Notes under the pieces: model-generated
Database searches by the model: none
What the model was told of the DNA's origin: nothing
What the model saw: only the letters and a program-made list of their open reading frames with translations
Position numbers and translations under genes: made by a program
Part shown: positions 39,843 to 48,033 of the stretch, piece after piece
Numbering within the stretch: the first letter of the stretch is position 1
How the letters are laid out: each line of letters begins with the position of its first letter
From: Janthinobacterium agaricidamnosum
GTDB lineage: Bacteria > Pseudomonadota > Gammaproteobacteria > Burkholderiales > Burkholderiaceae_D
DNA length: 64,000 bases
NCBI RefSeq assembly: GCF_003667705.1
Contig: NZ_CP033019.1
Coordinates: forward strand, 1,426,001 to 1,490,000
Direction of reading: 5' to 3'

Positions 39843-40970
39843 ATGAAGAATCACAAGACGATGCGCTGGCTGCTGGCCGCCGCGCTGGGCATGGGCGCAG
39901 CCCTGCCATTGGCGGCTCAGGAACAGCCCGAAGGGCAAATGCCAACGCCAACCTTGCAGGAGGAAGACCACACCATGTATCTGGATGAAAATTTCATGCC
40001 AAGCAACCAACGCCGCGCCGTGTATGCGTTGCGCACGCCGCCCGTGCGCGACGAGTCGCTGGGCGCCTGGCATGTGCGGCTCGAATTTCCCGACACGCCG
40101 GGCGTGCTGGCCTTTGAAACCTATGCCACGGACCTGGACCTGAGTCAGATCAGGTTCGTGCGTTTTCGCAAGTATTACCACGAGAATGGCCAGCTGCTGC
40201 GCGAAACCTACTTCAATGCCCAGGGCGAGGAGCTGCTGGGCGGCTGCGTGTACTTCGAGAATGGCCAGATCCAGCAGAAGGTCACGCCGCTGCCGAACGG
40301 GCGCGACAGCATCTCGGAAACGTATCACAAGAACGGCCAATTGATGAGCCGCACGCTGTACCACGGCGACGAGATGGCCGATGGCGAGCACGTGTCGTAT
40401 GGCGCGAATGGCGCCGTCAGCAACCGCTCGTATCGCCGCAATGGCCAGATGGATGGCGTGGAGGAATCGTTTTATCCGGATGGCAAACTGTTCCGAAGGG
40501 GACGGCACGTCGATGGCCAGCGCGAGGGCGAGTTTGTCATGCTTGCCGAGGACGGCAAGGTGCTGGCCCGGACCGTCTGGGTGCACGGCCAGCCCGACGG
40601 CTGGTCGTTTGAAAGCCATGGTAATGGCGTCGTCTCGAACAAGACGTTGTACCGGAAAGGTGCCGTGCTCAGCTTGCAAACGTGGGGGCCGAATGGCCAG
40701 CCCAAGTTTGCGTGGCAGAAAGACGCGCAGGGGCGCGACCACGGCGACACGACCGACTGGCATGCCAACGGCGTGCGCGCCAGCGTGACCCCGTTTGTCG
40801 AAGGCCAGCGCCACGGCTTGCTGCAGACCTGGTACAGCGATGGCAGCCTGCGGCAGATCGTGCCGTATGAGCATGGCAAGAAGCACGGCATCGAGCGCCA
40901 GTGGGACAAGGCGGGCAAGCTGGTGCTGGAACAGACGTGGCAGGATGGCCAGCCCGTGGCGGCGCAGTAG
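39843..40970 (+). CDS. Exported YwqK-family MORN-like repeat protein (paralogue 1)
   Basis: 375 residues. Signal peptide MKNHKTMRWLLAAALGMGAA ... PLAAQ. Then many repeats of the type YHENGQLLRETYFNAQGEEL, YHKNGQLMSRTLYHGDEMAD, YRRNGQMDGVEESFYPDGKL, each built around NGQ/DGK turns. This is the YwqK-like MORN repeat family, sometimes found as toxin antidotes but here exported with no toxin in sight. The gene lies behind msbA after a terminator, so it has its own promoter. The adjacent downstream gene is a shorter paralogue. Confidence 0.85.
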   Translation: MKNHKTMRWLLAAALGMGAALPLAAQEQPEGQMPTPTLQEEDHTMYLDENFMPSNQRRAVYALRTPPVRDESLGAWHVRLEFPDTPGVLAFETYATDLDLSQIRFVRFRKYYHENGQLLRETYFNAQGEELLGGCVYFENGQIQQKVTPLPNGRDSISETYHKNGQLMSRTLYHGDEMADGEHVSYGANGAVSNRSYRRNGQMDGVEESFYPDGKLFRRGRHVDGQREGEFVMLAEDGKVLARTVWVHGQPDGWSFESHGNGVVSNKTLYRKGAVLSLQTWGPNGQPKFAWQKDAQGRDHGDTTDWHANGVRASVTPFVEGQRHGLLQTWYSDGSLRQIVPYEHGKKHGIERQWDKAGKLVLEQTWQDGQPVAAQ

Positions 40971-40978
40971 GGGGGCGC

Positions 40979-41797
40979 ATGCGGTATGCACAGAAAATGC
41001 GCCTGGCGCTGCTGGCAGCGCTCATGACGGTGCTGCCGCTGGCGGCGCAGGCGCAGGCGCTGGCTGGCGGCACATCGTTCTATGACAACGGCCAGCTCAA
41101 GCAAAAGGTGACCCTGCTGCCGAACGGACGCGACCGTATTGTCGAGTCTTACCATGAGAATGGCCAGCTGATGAACCGCATCCGCTACCACGGCCAGCAA
41201 ATGGCCGATGGCGAGTATGTGTCGTATGGCCCGAATGGCAAGGTAAGCAGCCGCGCCTTCCTGAAAGGCGGCAGGATGCATGGGCTGCAGCAAGTGTTTT
41301 ACGCCGACGGCAAGCTGTTCCAGCGCAGCCATTTCATCCATGACCAGCAGGATGGCGAGGCCGTCACCTTGGCGCCCGACGGCAAGGTAGTCGCCAGCAC
41401 GATGTGGCGCCATGGCGAGCCCGACGGCTGGTCGTTCGATAGCCATGACAATGGTCAGCTGGCGCAGAGAGCGCTGTACCGCAAGGGCAAGCTGCTGAGC
41501 ATGCAGAAGTGGGGCAGCAATGGCCAGCCGACCGTTGCCTGGCAGCAGGATGCCCAAGGGCGCGAGCAGGGCGACGTGACGCAATGGCATGACAACGGCG
41601 TGCGCGCCAGTGTCACGCCCATGCGCGACGGCCAGCGCCATGGCTTGCTGCAGACCTGGTACGCGGACGGCAGCCCGCAGCAGGTCGTGCCGTATGAACA
41701 TGACAAGAAACACGGCATCGAGCGCCAGTGGGACCCGGCTGGCAAGCTGGTGCTGGAGCAGGCTTGGCAAGCTGGAGAGCCAGTCCCCATGCGCTAG
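40979..41797 (+). CDS. Exported YwqK-family MORN-like repeat protein (paralogue 2)
   Basis: 272 residues. Signal peptide MRLALLAALMTVLPLAAQAQ within a start at 40979 (MRYAQKMRLALL), with an AGGGGG site after the preceding stop. Repeats: YDNGQLKQKVTLLPNGRDRI, YHENGQLMNRIRYHGQQMAD, SYGPNGKVSSRAFLKGGRMH. It is highly similar to the upstream paralogue in the repeated blocks and the C-terminal VVPYEHDKKHGIERQWDPAG, so it looks like a tandem duplication. Function unknown. Confidence 0.85.
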   Translation: MRYAQKMRLALLAALMTVLPLAAQAQALAGGTSFYDNGQLKQKVTLLPNGRDRIVESYHENGQLMNRIRYHGQQMADGEYVSYGPNGKVSSRAFLKGGRMHGLQQVFYADGKLFQRSHFIHDQQDGEAVTLAPDGKVVASTMWRHGEPDGWSFDSHDNGQLAQRALYRKGKLLSMQKWGSNGQPTVAWQQDAQGREQGDVTQWHDNGVRASVTPMRDGQRHGLLQTWYADGSPQQVVPYEHDKKHGIERQWDPAGKLVLEQAWQAGEPVPMR

Positions 41798-41876
41798 GAA
41801 TCTCCCCGCCTTTGCAGGTATCATGCAGGGATTCCGGCCCGCCAGCAGGCGCGCAGCCGGGACGATAACGGAGGCA

Positions 41877-42371
41877 ATGGTGGTGGAAGCGGACATTTCG
41901 GTGGTGGCCAGAGCGCAGGGCATGGCCTTGCAAAACATGCGCGTCGTCATGCGCGCGGCGCAGCGGCACTCGGCGCAGATCGAGAAGCAATGCGGCGTGT
42001 CTGGCGCGCAACTGTGGGTGATGCAGGAATTGCTGGAGCGGCCGGGCCTGCGCATGGGCGAGCTGGCCGGCAAGATGTCGATACACCAGACGACGGCCAG
42101 CAACCTGGTCGAGGCGCTGGTGAAAAAAACCTATGTGCGCAAGGCGCGCGACCAGCCTGACCAGCGCGTCGTCACCCTGACCCTGACGGCGGAAGGGCAA
42201 GCCGTGATCGCCGGCGCGCCGCAGCCGGCGCGCGGCTTGCTGCCGAGCGCGCTGGCCCAGCTGGACCCCGACAGCCTGGCGCACCTGAACCAGGGCTTGA
42301 ACGCCTTGCTGGCCGTCGTCGCCCCCGATGACAGGCAGGCGGGCATGCAGCCGTTTCCGTTTACGATGTAG
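41877..42371 (+). CDS. MarR family transcriptional regulator
   Basis: 164 residues starting MVVEADISVVARAQGMALQN, with a GGAGG site. The winged helix-turn-helix is ELAGKMSIHQTTASNLVEAL followed by the wing DQPDQRVVTLTLTAEGQAVI. N-terminal helix AAQRHSAQIEKQCGVSGAQL is the dimer part. MarR regulators commonly sense phenolic or oxidative signals. The gene lies 80 bp after the second YwqK gene, may continue that transcript, and ends inside the convergent ClC gene end (11-bp overlap). Confidence 0.93.
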   Translation: MVVEADISVVARAQGMALQNMRVVMRAAQRHSAQIEKQCGVSGAQLWVMQELLERPGLRMGELAGKMSIHQTTASNLVEALVKKTYVRKARDQPDQRVVTLTLTAEGQAVIAGAPQPARGLLPSALAQLDPDSLAHLNQGLNALLAVVAPDDRQAGMQPFPFTM

Positions 42372-43704
42372 TGTCCCGGCCAACCTGCAGCTGCAGCGGC
42401 AACCGTTGCAGCTGCAGCTGCGCCAGCGCCCCGTACAGCGGTTCGCTGAGCACGCGCGAGACGGTGCTGGCCACCACGGCGCAGGCCATCAGGCTCAGCA
42501 CCATGCCGTGGCCATCGACCATTTCCATGACGATGATGAACGCCGTCAGCGGCGCCTGCGTGGCGGCGGCCAGGAATCCCACCATGCCCAGCGCGATCAG
42601 GGCGGGCGCATGCGGATAGTGCAGCAATTGCGCGATGTCATGCCCGATGCCGGCGCCGATGGCCAGGGATGGCGCGAAGATGCCGGCCGGCACGCCCGAC
42701 CAGACGGTCAGCCACGTCGCCACATATTTGAAGGCCACAAAGGCGGGCGCCACGTCGGACGCGCCTTCGAGCATGGCGCGCGTGGCCACGGTGCCGCTGC
42801 CGAACGTGGCGCCGTGGCTGGCGATGCCGATGGCCGCCACCAGCAAACCGCAGACGGCGGCAAACAGCACGGGCCGGCCTGTTCTCCACGCCGATAATTT
42901 CCCCAGCGGATTGCCCCGGGCGGATGCCAGCAGCAGCCGCGCAAACAGGCCGCCGGCCACGCCCGCCACGAGGGTGACGAGTAAACCTGGCAGGGCCAGC
43001 GCCAGGCCGATGGGGCCGGGGTGGATGATGCCGAAGTGGGTGGCGTTGCCGTGGATCGAGACGGCCATCATGCCGGCCAGCACGATGCCGGCGACGATGA
43101 GGCCGCTGTTGCGTTGCTCGGGCGAGCGTGACAATTCCTCGATGGCAAACATGACGCCCGCCAGCGGCGTGTTGAAGGCAGCCGCGATGCCGGCCGCGCC
43201 GCCCGCCACCAGCAGCGAATGGGCGCTCACCTGCGAATGGCGCGGCAGCCAGCGGCGCGCGGCCAGCATCACGCCGGCGGCGATCTGCACGGACGGCCCT
43301 TCGCGCCCCAGCGACAAGCCGCCCAGCAAGCCGCCCGCCGTCAGGACTATCTTCGCGGCACTGAGTTTCAGGGACACGAACAAGGAGCGCTGCTCCGGTG
43401 CCACGGCCGGATCCAGCGTGGCCATCACTTGCGGGATGCCGGAGCCGGCCGCGCCCACGGCATAGCGGCGCGTCAGCCAGACGAGCAGGGCGGCGCAAGC
43501 CGGTGTCCACAGCAGGGCGAACCACCAGGCCTTGCCGTTAAAAAAGAGAAAACAATCGAGCGCTGTTTCCGCCAGCCACGTAAAGCCCACGACGACGAGG
43601 CCCGCGACGGCGGCCATGCCGACGACGACGGCACGCGACCACCACAGGCGCGGGTTGGCAAATTCATGCTTGAAGGCAGAGGGGATGTCGTGCAAGTGCT
43701 TCAT
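42361..43704 (-). CDS. ClC-type chloride channel/transporter
   Basis: 447 residues, polytopic. ClC signature: GAAGSGIPQVMATLDP (GSGIP), SLGREGPSVQIAAGVML (GREGP, with the gating Glu), IAAAFNTPLAGVMFAIEEL, and SGVPAGIFAPSLAIGAGIG (GxFxP). The gating Glu and external glutamate pattern suits a Cl-/H+ exchanger, though a channel cannot be excluded. No CBS domain follows; the C-terminus is short. Convergent with the marR gene. Confidence 0.93.
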   Translation of the reverse strand: MKHLHDIPSAFKHEFANPRLWWSRAVVVGMAAVAGLVVVGFTWLAETALDCFLFFNGKAWWFALLWTPACAALLVWLTRRYAVGAAGSGIPQVMATLDPAVAPEQRSLFVSLKLSAAKIVLTAGGLLGGLSLGREGPSVQIAAGVMLAARRWLPRHSQVSAHSLLVAGGAAGIAAAFNTPLAGVMFAIEELSRSPEQRNSGLIVAGIVLAGMMAVSIHGNATHFGIIHPGPIGLALALPGLLVTLVAGVAGGLFARLLLASARGNPLGKLSAWRTGRPVLFAAVCGLLVAAIGIASHGATFGSGTVATRAMLEGASDVAPAFVAFKYVATWLTVWSGVPAGIFAPSLAIGAGIGHDIAQLLHYPHAPALIALGMVGFLAAATQAPLTAFIIVMEMVDGHGMVLSLMACAVVASTVSRVLSEPLYGALAQLQLQRLPLQLQVGRDTTS

Positions 43705-43819
43705 TGCGGCAAGTCCAGGAAGGGGCGCGCAGGGCGTCGGGGAGGCTTGCCATTATATAGATGTATTTGCTCAAATGTATTTACGGGGTTTTAATTGTGG
43801 AACTTCAGTTGTGGAACTA

Positions 43820-44719
43820 CTACACGAACAGTTCGCGCCGCGCGCTCTGGCTGATGGCGACGGTGGCCGGGTGGCTCAGCCGCCGCTCCGTGGTGATCGC
43901 ATACACTTGCTCGACGAGGCTGTCGACCCGGCCCAGCGCCACCACGCCATGCTGTTCGCACACCTGGGGCGCGATCACGGTGGGGGCGAAGAACAGGCCG
44001 GCGCCGGACTGGCCGAAGGCCTGCATCATGGCGCTGTCGTCGAACTCGCCCACGATGCGCGGGTGCAGATGGTTGTCGCCCAGCCATTGCAGCAGGCGGC
44101 CATAGATGGCGAAATCCTCGCCCGGCAGCAGCAGCGGCGCGCCGTTCAGGCATAGCGGAAAGCCGCCTTCCAGGGTGGCGGCCAGCGCCGGCGTGCCGAA
44201 CAGGGTCATGCCGCTTTCGCCCAGCAGGTGGTTGTAGCCGCGCACGCTCAGATGGGACGGCATGGGGCGGTCGGCGATGATCAGGTCCAGCCGGTGCACG
44301 GCCAGGTCCGCCAGCAGGCTGGCCAGCCGGCCTTCGCGGCAGATCATGCGCAGCGGTTCGGCCAGGCCCAGCGCCGGTTCGACCAGGCGGCAGGCGATCA
44401 GTTTCGACACAGAATCGGCGCAGCCCACGCGAAACGTGGTCGTCGCCGTGCGCGACTGGTCGCGCACGATTTCCAGCAATTCGTCGCCCGTGCTGAAAAT
44501 CTCTTCCGCATGGCTGAGGATGCGTCTGCCCGTGTCCGTCAATTCCAGCTTGCGCCCGCTGCGGCGGAACAGTTCCACGCCCAGGGTGTCGGCAAAGTCG
44601 CTGAGCTGGCCCGAAATCGATTGCGGCGTCAGGTGCAGCTGCTCGGCCGCGCGGGCGATGCTGCCCGTCTTGGCCACCATCCAGAAATAGCGCAAGTGCT
44701 TGAAGTTGAGTGTGGACAT
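43820..44719 (-). CDS. nhaR: NhaR-type LysR family regulator
   Basis: 299 residues starting MSTLNFKHLRYFWMVAKTGS. The LysR helix-turn-helix is GSIARAAEQLHLTPQSISGQLSDFAD, split here as two 20-residue parts. The C-terminal domain contains GEFDDSAMMQAFGQSGAGLF and SHPATVAISQSARREL, close to E. coli NhaR (sodium-dependent activator of the nhaA antiporter). No nhaA is in the window. It is divergent from a TerC-family gene, with a 25-bp palindrome between them (44738-44762). An alternative Met at 44734 is five residues upstream. Confidence 0.9.
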   Translation of the reverse strand: MSTLNFKHLRYFWMVAKTGSIARAAEQLHLTPQSISGQLSDFADTLGVELFRRSGRKLELTDTGRRILSHAEEIFSTGDELLEIVRDQSRTATTTFRVGCADSVSKLIACRLVEPALGLAEPLRMICREGRLASLLADLAVHRLDLIIADRPMPSHLSVRGYNHLLGESGMTLFGTPALAATLEGGFPLCLNGAPLLLPGEDFAIYGRLLQWLGDNHLHPRIVGEFDDSAMMQAFGQSGAGLFFAPTVIAPQVCEQHGVVALGRVDSLVEQVYAITTERRLSHPATVAISQSARRELFV

Positions 44720-44737
44720 GTTTGTTCCCGGCAAATT

Positions 44738-44762
44738 AATACATCGAATTTTTCGATGTATT
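44738..44762. promoter_or_regulatory. Probable NhaR operator palindrome
   Basis: AATACATCGAA and TTCGATGTATT form a perfect 11-bp inverted repeat around TTT. ATCGAA-N3-TTCGAT contains the T-N11-A type core of LysR sites. It lies 19 bp before the nhaR ATG and overlaps the promoter space of terC; two more TTCGAT half-sites follow at 44774 and 44783. Confidence 0.75.
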
Positions 44763-44837
44763 CATAAATTATATTCGATTTGTTCGATGTTTATATTCAG
44801 CCTATGATGACTGCTCAATTCATGCAAGGAGAGTGCC

Positions 44838-44882
44838 ATGGGCATCAGGATAGAGACAGACAGTTGCGGAGGCCGCCGATGA
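44838..44882 (+). CDS. Leader peptide MGIRIETDSCGGRR coupled to terC
   Basis: A 14-codon ORF with its own strong AAGGAGAG ribosome site just before the ATG. It ends with a TGA that overlaps the terC ATG as ATGA (44879-44882). The terC ribosome site (CGGAGG) lies within the ORF. This is the layout of translationally coupled leader peptides, whose translation opens the downstream start. It is too short for most gene finders; the function of the peptide itself is not known. Confidence 0.55.
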   Translation: MGIRIETDSCGGRR

Positions 44883-45841
44883 ACGGCCTGGAGAGTATTG
44901 CAACGGCACCCATGTGGGCCGGCTTCATCGTATTCGTCCTGCTGATGCTGGCGCTGGACCTGTTCGTCTTCGGCGGCAACAAGGCGCACAAGGTCAGTGT
45001 CAAGGAAGCGGCGACGTGGTCGCTCGTGTGGGTCAGCCTGGCCCTGCTGTTCAACGGCGGCCTGTGGTGGTATCTGAACGGCACGGCCGGACCCGAGATC
45101 GCCAACCAGAAGGCGCTGGAGTTTTTCTCCGGCTACCTGATCGAGAAAGCCCTGTCGGTCGATAACGTGTTCGTCTTCCTGCTGATCTTCAGCGCCTTCC
45201 AGGTGCCGATCCAGTACCAGCGCCGCGTCTTGATTTACGGCGTGCTGGGCGCGATCGTCATGCGCGCCGTGATGATCATGGCCGGCGCCTGGGTGGTGAG
45301 CGAGTTCAGCTGGGTGCTGTACTTGTTCGGCGCCTTCCTGTTGATTACCGGTATGCGCATGCTGGTGGCGGCCGATGCGGAGCCGGACGTGGCGAACAAT
45401 CCCGTGCTGCGCTTTGCCCGCCGCCACTTGCGGGTGGCGGACGGCGACCACGGCGAGCGTTTCTTCGTGGCCAAGGGCGGTTTGCGCTATGTCACGCCCC
45501 TGTTCCTCGTGCTGATCCTGATCGAGGTGACGGACCTGGTGTTCGCGGTCGACTCGATCCCGGCGATCTTCGCCATCACGACGGACCCGTTCATCGTCTT
45601 CACGTCGAACCTGTTCGCCATCATGGGCTTGCGCGCCTTGTACTTCCTGCTGGTGGACGTGGCTGACCGCTTCCACATGCTCAAGTATGGCCTGGCGATG
45701 GTGCTCGTGTTTATCGGCGCCAAGATGCTGATCATGCCGTGGTACCACGTGCCGGTGGAAGCGTCGCTGCTGGTGGTGGCGGTGCTGATCGTGTCGAGCT
45801 GCGTGGCGAGCGTATTCATCACCCGCAGCGACAAGAAATAA
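44879..45841 (+). CDS. TerC family membrane protein (Alx-like manganese exporter)
   Basis: 320 residues from MNGLESIATAPMWAGFIVFV, with nine predicted membrane helices. TerC features: FFSGYLIEKALSVDNVFVFLL with the conserved SVDN, a central DLVFAVDSIPAIFAITTDPF (second DSIPA repeat), and FHMLKYGLAMVLVFIGAKML. Alx/TerC proteins export Mn2+ or other divalent metals and are induced by alkaline pH or high manganese. A CGGAGG site and a coupled leader peptide precede it; a terminator follows. The upstream regulator NhaR and palindrome suggest pH/Na+ control. Confidence 0.93.
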   Translation: MNGLESIATAPMWAGFIVFVLLMLALDLFVFGGNKAHKVSVKEAATWSLVWVSLALLFNGGLWWYLNGTAGPEIANQKALEFFSGYLIEKALSVDNVFVFLLIFSAFQVPIQYQRRVLIYGVLGAIVMRAVMIMAGAWVVSEFSWVLYLFGAFLLITGMRMLVAADAEPDVANNPVLRFARRHLRVADGDHGERFFVAKGGLRYVTPLFLVLILIEVTDLVFAVDSIPAIFAITTDPFIVFTSNLFAIMGLRALYFLLVDVADRFHMLKYGLAMVLVFIGAKMLIMPWYHVPVEASLLVVAVLIVSSCVASVFITRSDKK

Positions 45842-45862
45842 ACAGAGTAAAACTGCAGTACG

Positions 45863-45893
45863 GCGCGCCCCGCAAGGCGGTGGCGCGCTTTTT
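45863..45893 (+). terminator. Rho-independent terminator after terC
   Basis: GCGCGCC pairs with GGCGCGC around an inner CGC/GCG part, followed by TTTTT. Located 22 bp after the terC stop. Confidence 0.85.
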
Positions 45894-45918
45894 AAACTTA
45901 CAATGGAAAGTAAAGATT

Positions 45919-46320
45919 ATGCGTACCTATGAAACGAACAGTCCCCAGGCAGCGGGACGTATCCTGGCCCTGATGATGGTGGTCGACGGCAACCTGGCCA
46001 GCGCCGAGCTGCAAGCCATGCACCGCAGCAAGATCCTCGAGCATATCGACCTGGCGCCGGCCGCTTTTCAACAGCTGTTGCAAGACCTGTGCGACGACAT
46101 GCTGACGTCGACCGTGCATGGCGCCGTGCAGCTGGCCCATGGCGTGATCGACAGCCTGCTCGATGAGATCACGGACCCGGATTTGCGCCGCAAGCTGCTG
46201 CAAGCCATGTGGAAGATTGCCGACGCGGACGACTGGCTGGCCGATGGCGAAGCCGTGCTGCTGGCCCGCGCCAGCGCGGCCTGGTCGGCGGAAACGAATT
46301 TCCGCCAGCACGCGGCGTAA
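45919..46320 (+). CDS. TerB-like protein (putative)
   Basis: 133 residues, all helical: RILALMMVVDGNLASAELQA, then LEHIDLAPAAFQQLLQDLCD, SLLDEITDPDLRRKLLQAMW and KIADADDWLADGEAVLLARA. The pattern 'MMVVDGNLxxxE' and 'ADGEAVLL' repeats the two metal-like acidic helices of the TerB/TerD-associated family, so I assign it to the TerB superfamily with moderate confidence. It follows terC after a terminator, so it may be separately expressed. A ribosome site GGAAAG is present at the ATG. It is convergent with ynfA. Confidence 0.65.
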   Translation: MRTYETNSPQAAGRILALMMVVDGNLASAELQAMHRSKILEHIDLAPAAFQQLLQDLCDDMLTSTVHGAVQLAHGVIDSLLDEITDPDLRRKLLQAMWKIADADDWLADGEAVLLARASAAWSAETNFRQHAA

Positions 46321-46674
46321 TTATGCTGCCTTGTGTCCCATGGCAATCACGGCGGCGCCGGCCAGGGCCAGGCCCACGCCCGTCACATCCGTCCAGGCGG
46401 GCGTGACGCCGTCCACCAGCCACAGCCATCCCAGCGCCGTGGCGATGTAGACGGCGCCATACGTGGCGTAGACCCTGCCGCTGGCGGCCGGATGCAGGGT
46501 CAGCAGCCACACGAAGACCAGCAGGCTGAGGGCGGCCGGCAACAGCAGCCAGGCGCTGCCCTTGTTGCTCAACCACAGCATGGGCAGGTAGCAGCCCAGC
46601 AGTTCGGCCACGGCCGTGACGGTAAACAGCCCGAAAGTGCGGGCAAGACTGGTCCATTCGATGGCGTCGTTCAT
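46321..46674 (-). CDS. YnfA/UPF0060 small membrane protein
   Basis: 117 residues with four hydrophobic helices: [80 protein letters not shown]. The spacing and the [13 protein letters not shown] and [14 protein letters not shown] blocks define the UPF0060 family, structurally like small multidrug transporters. The start at 46674 has an AGGAA site. A longer frame reaching 47946 is antisense to the glycerate kinase and rejected. Divergent from that kinase gene, 90 bp apart. Confidence 0.9.
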   Translation of the reverse strand: MNDAIEWTSLARTFGLFTVTAVAELLGCYLPMLWLSNKGSAWLLLPAALSLLVFVWLLTLHPAASGRVYATYGAVYIATALGWLWLVDGVTPAWTDVTGVGLALAGAAVIAMGHKAA

Positions 46675-46764
46675 TGCATTCCTGTTCGTGATCAAGCCGC
46701 CATTGTAGTCTCCGGGCAGCGCCGTCCCTGCTATGATCGGCTTCGGATACCCGAGGAGAACACC

Positions 46765-48033
46765 ATGACGACGCCCCCCGCGCCGCGCGCATTGCTGCAA
46801 GCCATGTTCCACGCCGCCGTCGAGGCGGCGCAGCCATCGCACTGCATACCGCCCCATCTGCCGCCCGCACCCAAGGGACGCTTGATCGTCATCGGCGCCG
46901 GCAAGGCGTCGGCCGCCATGGCGCAAGCCGTGGAGCGGCACTGGCCGGGGCCGCTGTCGGGCCTCGTCGTCACGCGCTACGGCTATGCCGTGCCCTGTGA
47001 ACGCATCGAGATCGTGGAAGCGTCGCATCCTGTGCCGGATGCGGCCGGCATGGCGGCCGCGCGGCGCATGCTGGACCTGGTGGGCAATCTGCAGGCGGAC
47101 GACACGGTGCTGTGCCTGATCTCGGGCGGCGGCTCGTCGCTGCTGGCCTTGCCCCTGGACGGCATCACCCTGGAAGACAAGCAAGCGTTGAACCGCGCGC
47201 TGCTGGCGTCGGGCGCCACCATCGGCGAAATGAATTGCGTGCGCCGCCATTTGTCCGCCATCAAGGGCGGCCGGCTGGCAGCCGCCTGCCATCCGGCGCA
47301 AGTCATCACTCTGGCCATCTCCGACGTGCCTGGCGATAAGCTCGGCGATATCGCGTCCGGCCCCACGGTGGGCGACGCGACGACGTGCGAGGACGCGCTG
47401 GCCATCGTGCGCCGCTATGGCATGGACTTGCCGGACAGCATAAGAAAAACGCTGGAAAGCGGGCGCGGCGAATCCGTGAAACCCGGTGACCCGCGCCTGA
47501 CGCGCACGCGCACGACCCTGGTCGCCACGCCGCAGATGGCGCTCGAGGCGGCGGCCGCCGTGGCGCGCGCGGCCGGCGTCACGCCGTATATATTGGGCGA
47601 CAGCCTGGAAGGCGAGGCGCGCGACGTGGGCAAAGTCATGGCCGGCATCGCGCTGCAAACGGCGATGCGGGGCCAGCCGTTTCCCGCCCCGTGCGTGCTG
47701 CTGTCGGGGGGCGAAACGACGGTCACCGTGCGCGGCAAGGGCCGCGGCGGACGCAACGTGGAATTTTTGCTGGCGCTGGGCATCGCGCTGGACGGACACG
47801 AGGGCATCCACGCGCTGGCCGGCGACACGGATGGCGTCGACGGCCAGGAAGACATCGCCGGCGCTTATCTCGCGCCCGACACCCTGCAGCGTGCCTGGGC
47901 GCAGGGCATCAAGCCCCGCGATAGCCTCGACAACAACGATGGACACGGCTTCTTCCAGGCGCTGGGAGATAGTGTGATTACGGGCCCGACATTGACGAAT
48001 GTCAATGATTTTCGGGCCATTTTGATTACCTGA
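46765..48033 (+). CDS. Glycerate 2-kinase / MOFRL domain protein
   Basis: 422 residues from [20 protein letters not shown]; a GAGGAGAA site precedes the ATG. DUF4147 domain: [67 protein letters not shown]; then the MOFRL domain with [39 protein letters not shown] and [15 protein letters not shown]. It phosphorylates glycerate at the 2 position in the glyoxylate or serine pathway; older databases label it hydroxypyruvate reductase (ttuD). Convergent with the next gene, adjoining stops. Confidence 0.93.
   Translation: MTTPPAPRALLQAMFHAAVEAAQPSHCIPPHLPPAPKGRLIVIGAGKASAAMAQAVERHWPGPLSGLVVTRYGYAVPCERIEIVEASHPVPDAAGMAAARRMLDLVGNLQADDTVLCLISGGGSSLLALPLDGITLEDKQALNRALLASGATIGEMNCVRRHLSAIKGGRLAAACHPAQVITLAISDVPGDKLGDIASGPTVGDATTCEDALAIVRRYGMDLPDSIRKTLESGRGESVKPGDPRLTRTRTTLVATPQMALEAAAAVARAAGVTPYILGDSLEGEARDVGKVMAGIALQTAMRGQPFPAPCVLLSGGETTVTVRGKGRGGRNVEFLLALGIALDGHEGIHALAGDTDGVDGQEDIAGAYLAPDTLQRAWAQGIKPRDSLDNNDGHGFFQALGDSVITGPTLTNVNDFRAILIT

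Noticed and set aside
44763..44837. A yybP-ykoY manganese riboswitch before terC
   Set aside because: The space is too short and the conserved motif elements are not visible; the leader peptide and palindrome explain the region better.
46321..47946. 541-codon reverse frame over the glycerate kinase
   Set aside because: Only the last 117 codons (YnfA) are real; the rest is antisense shadow of the kinase gene.
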